A model generated the notes under the pieces. The model was not told the origin of the DNA, did no database searches, and saw only the letters and a list, made by a program, of their open reading frames with translations. Source: an uncultured Ruminococcus sp. (lineage in GTDB: Bacteria; Bacillota; Clostridia; Oscillospirales; Ruminococcaceae). Taken from it: a DNA stretch of 6,535 bases. The DNA lies in assembly GCA_900319195.1 (NCBI GenBank), contig ONNL01000172.1, positions 1 to 6,535 of the forward strand. The letters are read 5' to 3'. How positions within the stretch are numbered: position 1 is the first letter of the stretch; each line of letters starts with the position of its first letter. Below are positions 5,818-6,535 of this stretch, piece by piece. A program made the translations under genes and the position numbers.

Positions 5818-6535
5818 GCTACATCGGAGAAAACGGACTTTTCACATTCAGGGACGGCGGCTTTGAAGTCAAGGACTCGGAGCTCCTCACCGCAAAGGAC
5901 GCAACAGCGCTCGGGCACAGGCTTGCAGGCTTCGGGCACCGATTCTACGCGGGCTGCAGGAGCTTTGAAAACAGCCGTGCCATGACCGCGCTGTGCCACG
6001 GTATCACGGAGTGCGGCGGTGAGGTTTGTCTCTGCGGCAACACCGACCTGCCTTCATTCAGGTACGGTATTCCGCTTGTTTCAGCCGATTGCGGCATCTT
6101 CGCTGACGGCACGGGTAACGCTCTGCGGTTCACTTTTTACGACAGGAACGGCTTCGTGTGGAACGACAGGCAACTCAGCGAACTTGTAAATGCTCCGGAG
6201 CTTCATATAACCGAAAAACAGGGAAAGGTCAGCACTCTCACTACCTTTGCCGACCTCTACACAGGCAGTATCAGGGACTCGCTCTCGCTCCGCGGCAAAA
6301 TTATTGCAGGAGTGAGCTGTGCGGATAGATCTGTCAGAGCGCTGTGGGAGGACATTTTCACGGGCGATGATGATACACTCGTGTTTCAGACATCTGACGA
6401 CGGGCAGCGTGTAAATGCCTATTCTTCGGACGTTGGCTTCATTTCATACGAAAAGCTCGTGATGACCTACGTGTCACAGCTGATAAAAAAGGGCGAGGAG
6501 GTCTGGCTGCCAGATTCCTTCCACTATGCCGCGGA
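5814..6535 (+). CDS. degenerate phosphohexomutase-like protein (partial, 3' end outside window)
   Basis: The first 240 residues are visible and the frame is still open at the window end. The ATG at 5814 overlaps the symporter stop (ATGA), with AAGGGG 9 bases upstream. By eye the sequence follows the first domain of phosphoglucomutase/phosphomannomutase enzymes. ATALGHRLAGFGHRFYAGCR (30-49) is followed by SRAMTALCHGITECGGEV (54-71). Then comes NTDLPSFRYGIP (76-87) in place of the family's 'xxTPxxxxAV', and ADCGIFADGTGN (91-102) with FTFYDRNGF (106-114) in place of 'ADxGIxxTASHNPxxYNGxKxxxxxG'. The catalytic serine of TASHN is replaced, apparently by Thr100. Farther on, FQTSDDGQRVNAY (191-203) lies where the metal loop DxDxDR is expected, with only the middle Asp and the Arg kept. 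Domain II seems shortened, as this loop is normally near residue 240. It may be a pseudoenzyme or a divergent sugar-phosphate binder. The gene is secure; the family call is moderate. Confidence 0.65.
   Translation, partial: MSYIGENGLFTFRDGGFEVKDSELLTAKDATALGHRLAGFGHRFYAGCRSFENSRAMTALCHGITECGGEVCLCGNTDLPSFRYGIPLVSADCGIFADGTGNALRFTFYDRNGFVWNDRQLSELVNAPELHITEKQGKVSTLTTFADLYTGSIRDSLSLRGKIIAGVSCADRSVRALWEDIFTGDDDTLVFQTSDDGQRVNAYSSDVGFISYEKLVMTYVSQLIKKGEEVWLPDSFHYAA

Noticed and set aside
5793..6133. Minus-strand open frames over the mutase-like gene
   Set aside because: They are short, show no protein pattern or ribosome binding site, and overlap a plus-strand frame that is open for more than 720 bases with a coupled start.

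Overview
The window looks like ordinary chromosomal DNA from a low-to-mid GC Gram-positive anaerobe, most likely a Ruminococcus-like clostridium (Oscillospiraceae). This rests on strong Shine-Dalgarno sequences, sigma-A-type promoters, use of GTG and TTG starts, and the protein families present. The taxonomic call is an inference from style and gene content, not from a marker gene. I see no rRNA, tRNA, CRISPR array, insertion sequence or phage gene. No stretch longer than about 225 bases lacks a gene.

Layout from left to right. (1) Positions 1-209, minus strand: the start of an unrecognised membrane protein whose 3' end lies outside the window. (2) Positions 210-431: a divergent intergenic region with a good promoter on each strand and a 13-bp palindrome next to the leftward -35 box. 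(3) Positions 432-980, plus strand: a 182-residue two-helix membrane protein resembling the DUF3592 family. (4) Positions 1040-2395, plus strand: a MATE-family multidrug/Na+ antiporter with a probable TTG start, followed by a hairpin terminator. (5) Positions 4413-2480, minus strand: a two-gene operon of bacterial PH-domain (bPH_2/DUF304) membrane proteins matching the YdbS-YdbT pair. The genes overlap by 4 bases (TTGA), and the operon has an extended -10 promoter. (6) Positions 4504-5817, plus strand: an AGCS-family sodium:alanine/glycine symporter. (7) Positions 5814-6535, plus strand: the first 240 residues of a protein that looks like a degenerate phosphohexomutase. It overlaps the symporter by 4 bases (ATGA) and runs off the window.

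Functionally the window is a set of membrane-transport and envelope genes: a drug exporter, a PH-domain envelope pair linked in Bacillus to antimicrobial resistance, and an amino-acid importer. The most unusual element is the last gene. It appears to keep the phosphohexomutase layout but lacks the catalytic serine motif and two of the three metal-binding aspartates, and it is translationally coupled to the symporter. Apart from that gene I see no convincing candidate for a new multi-gene system.
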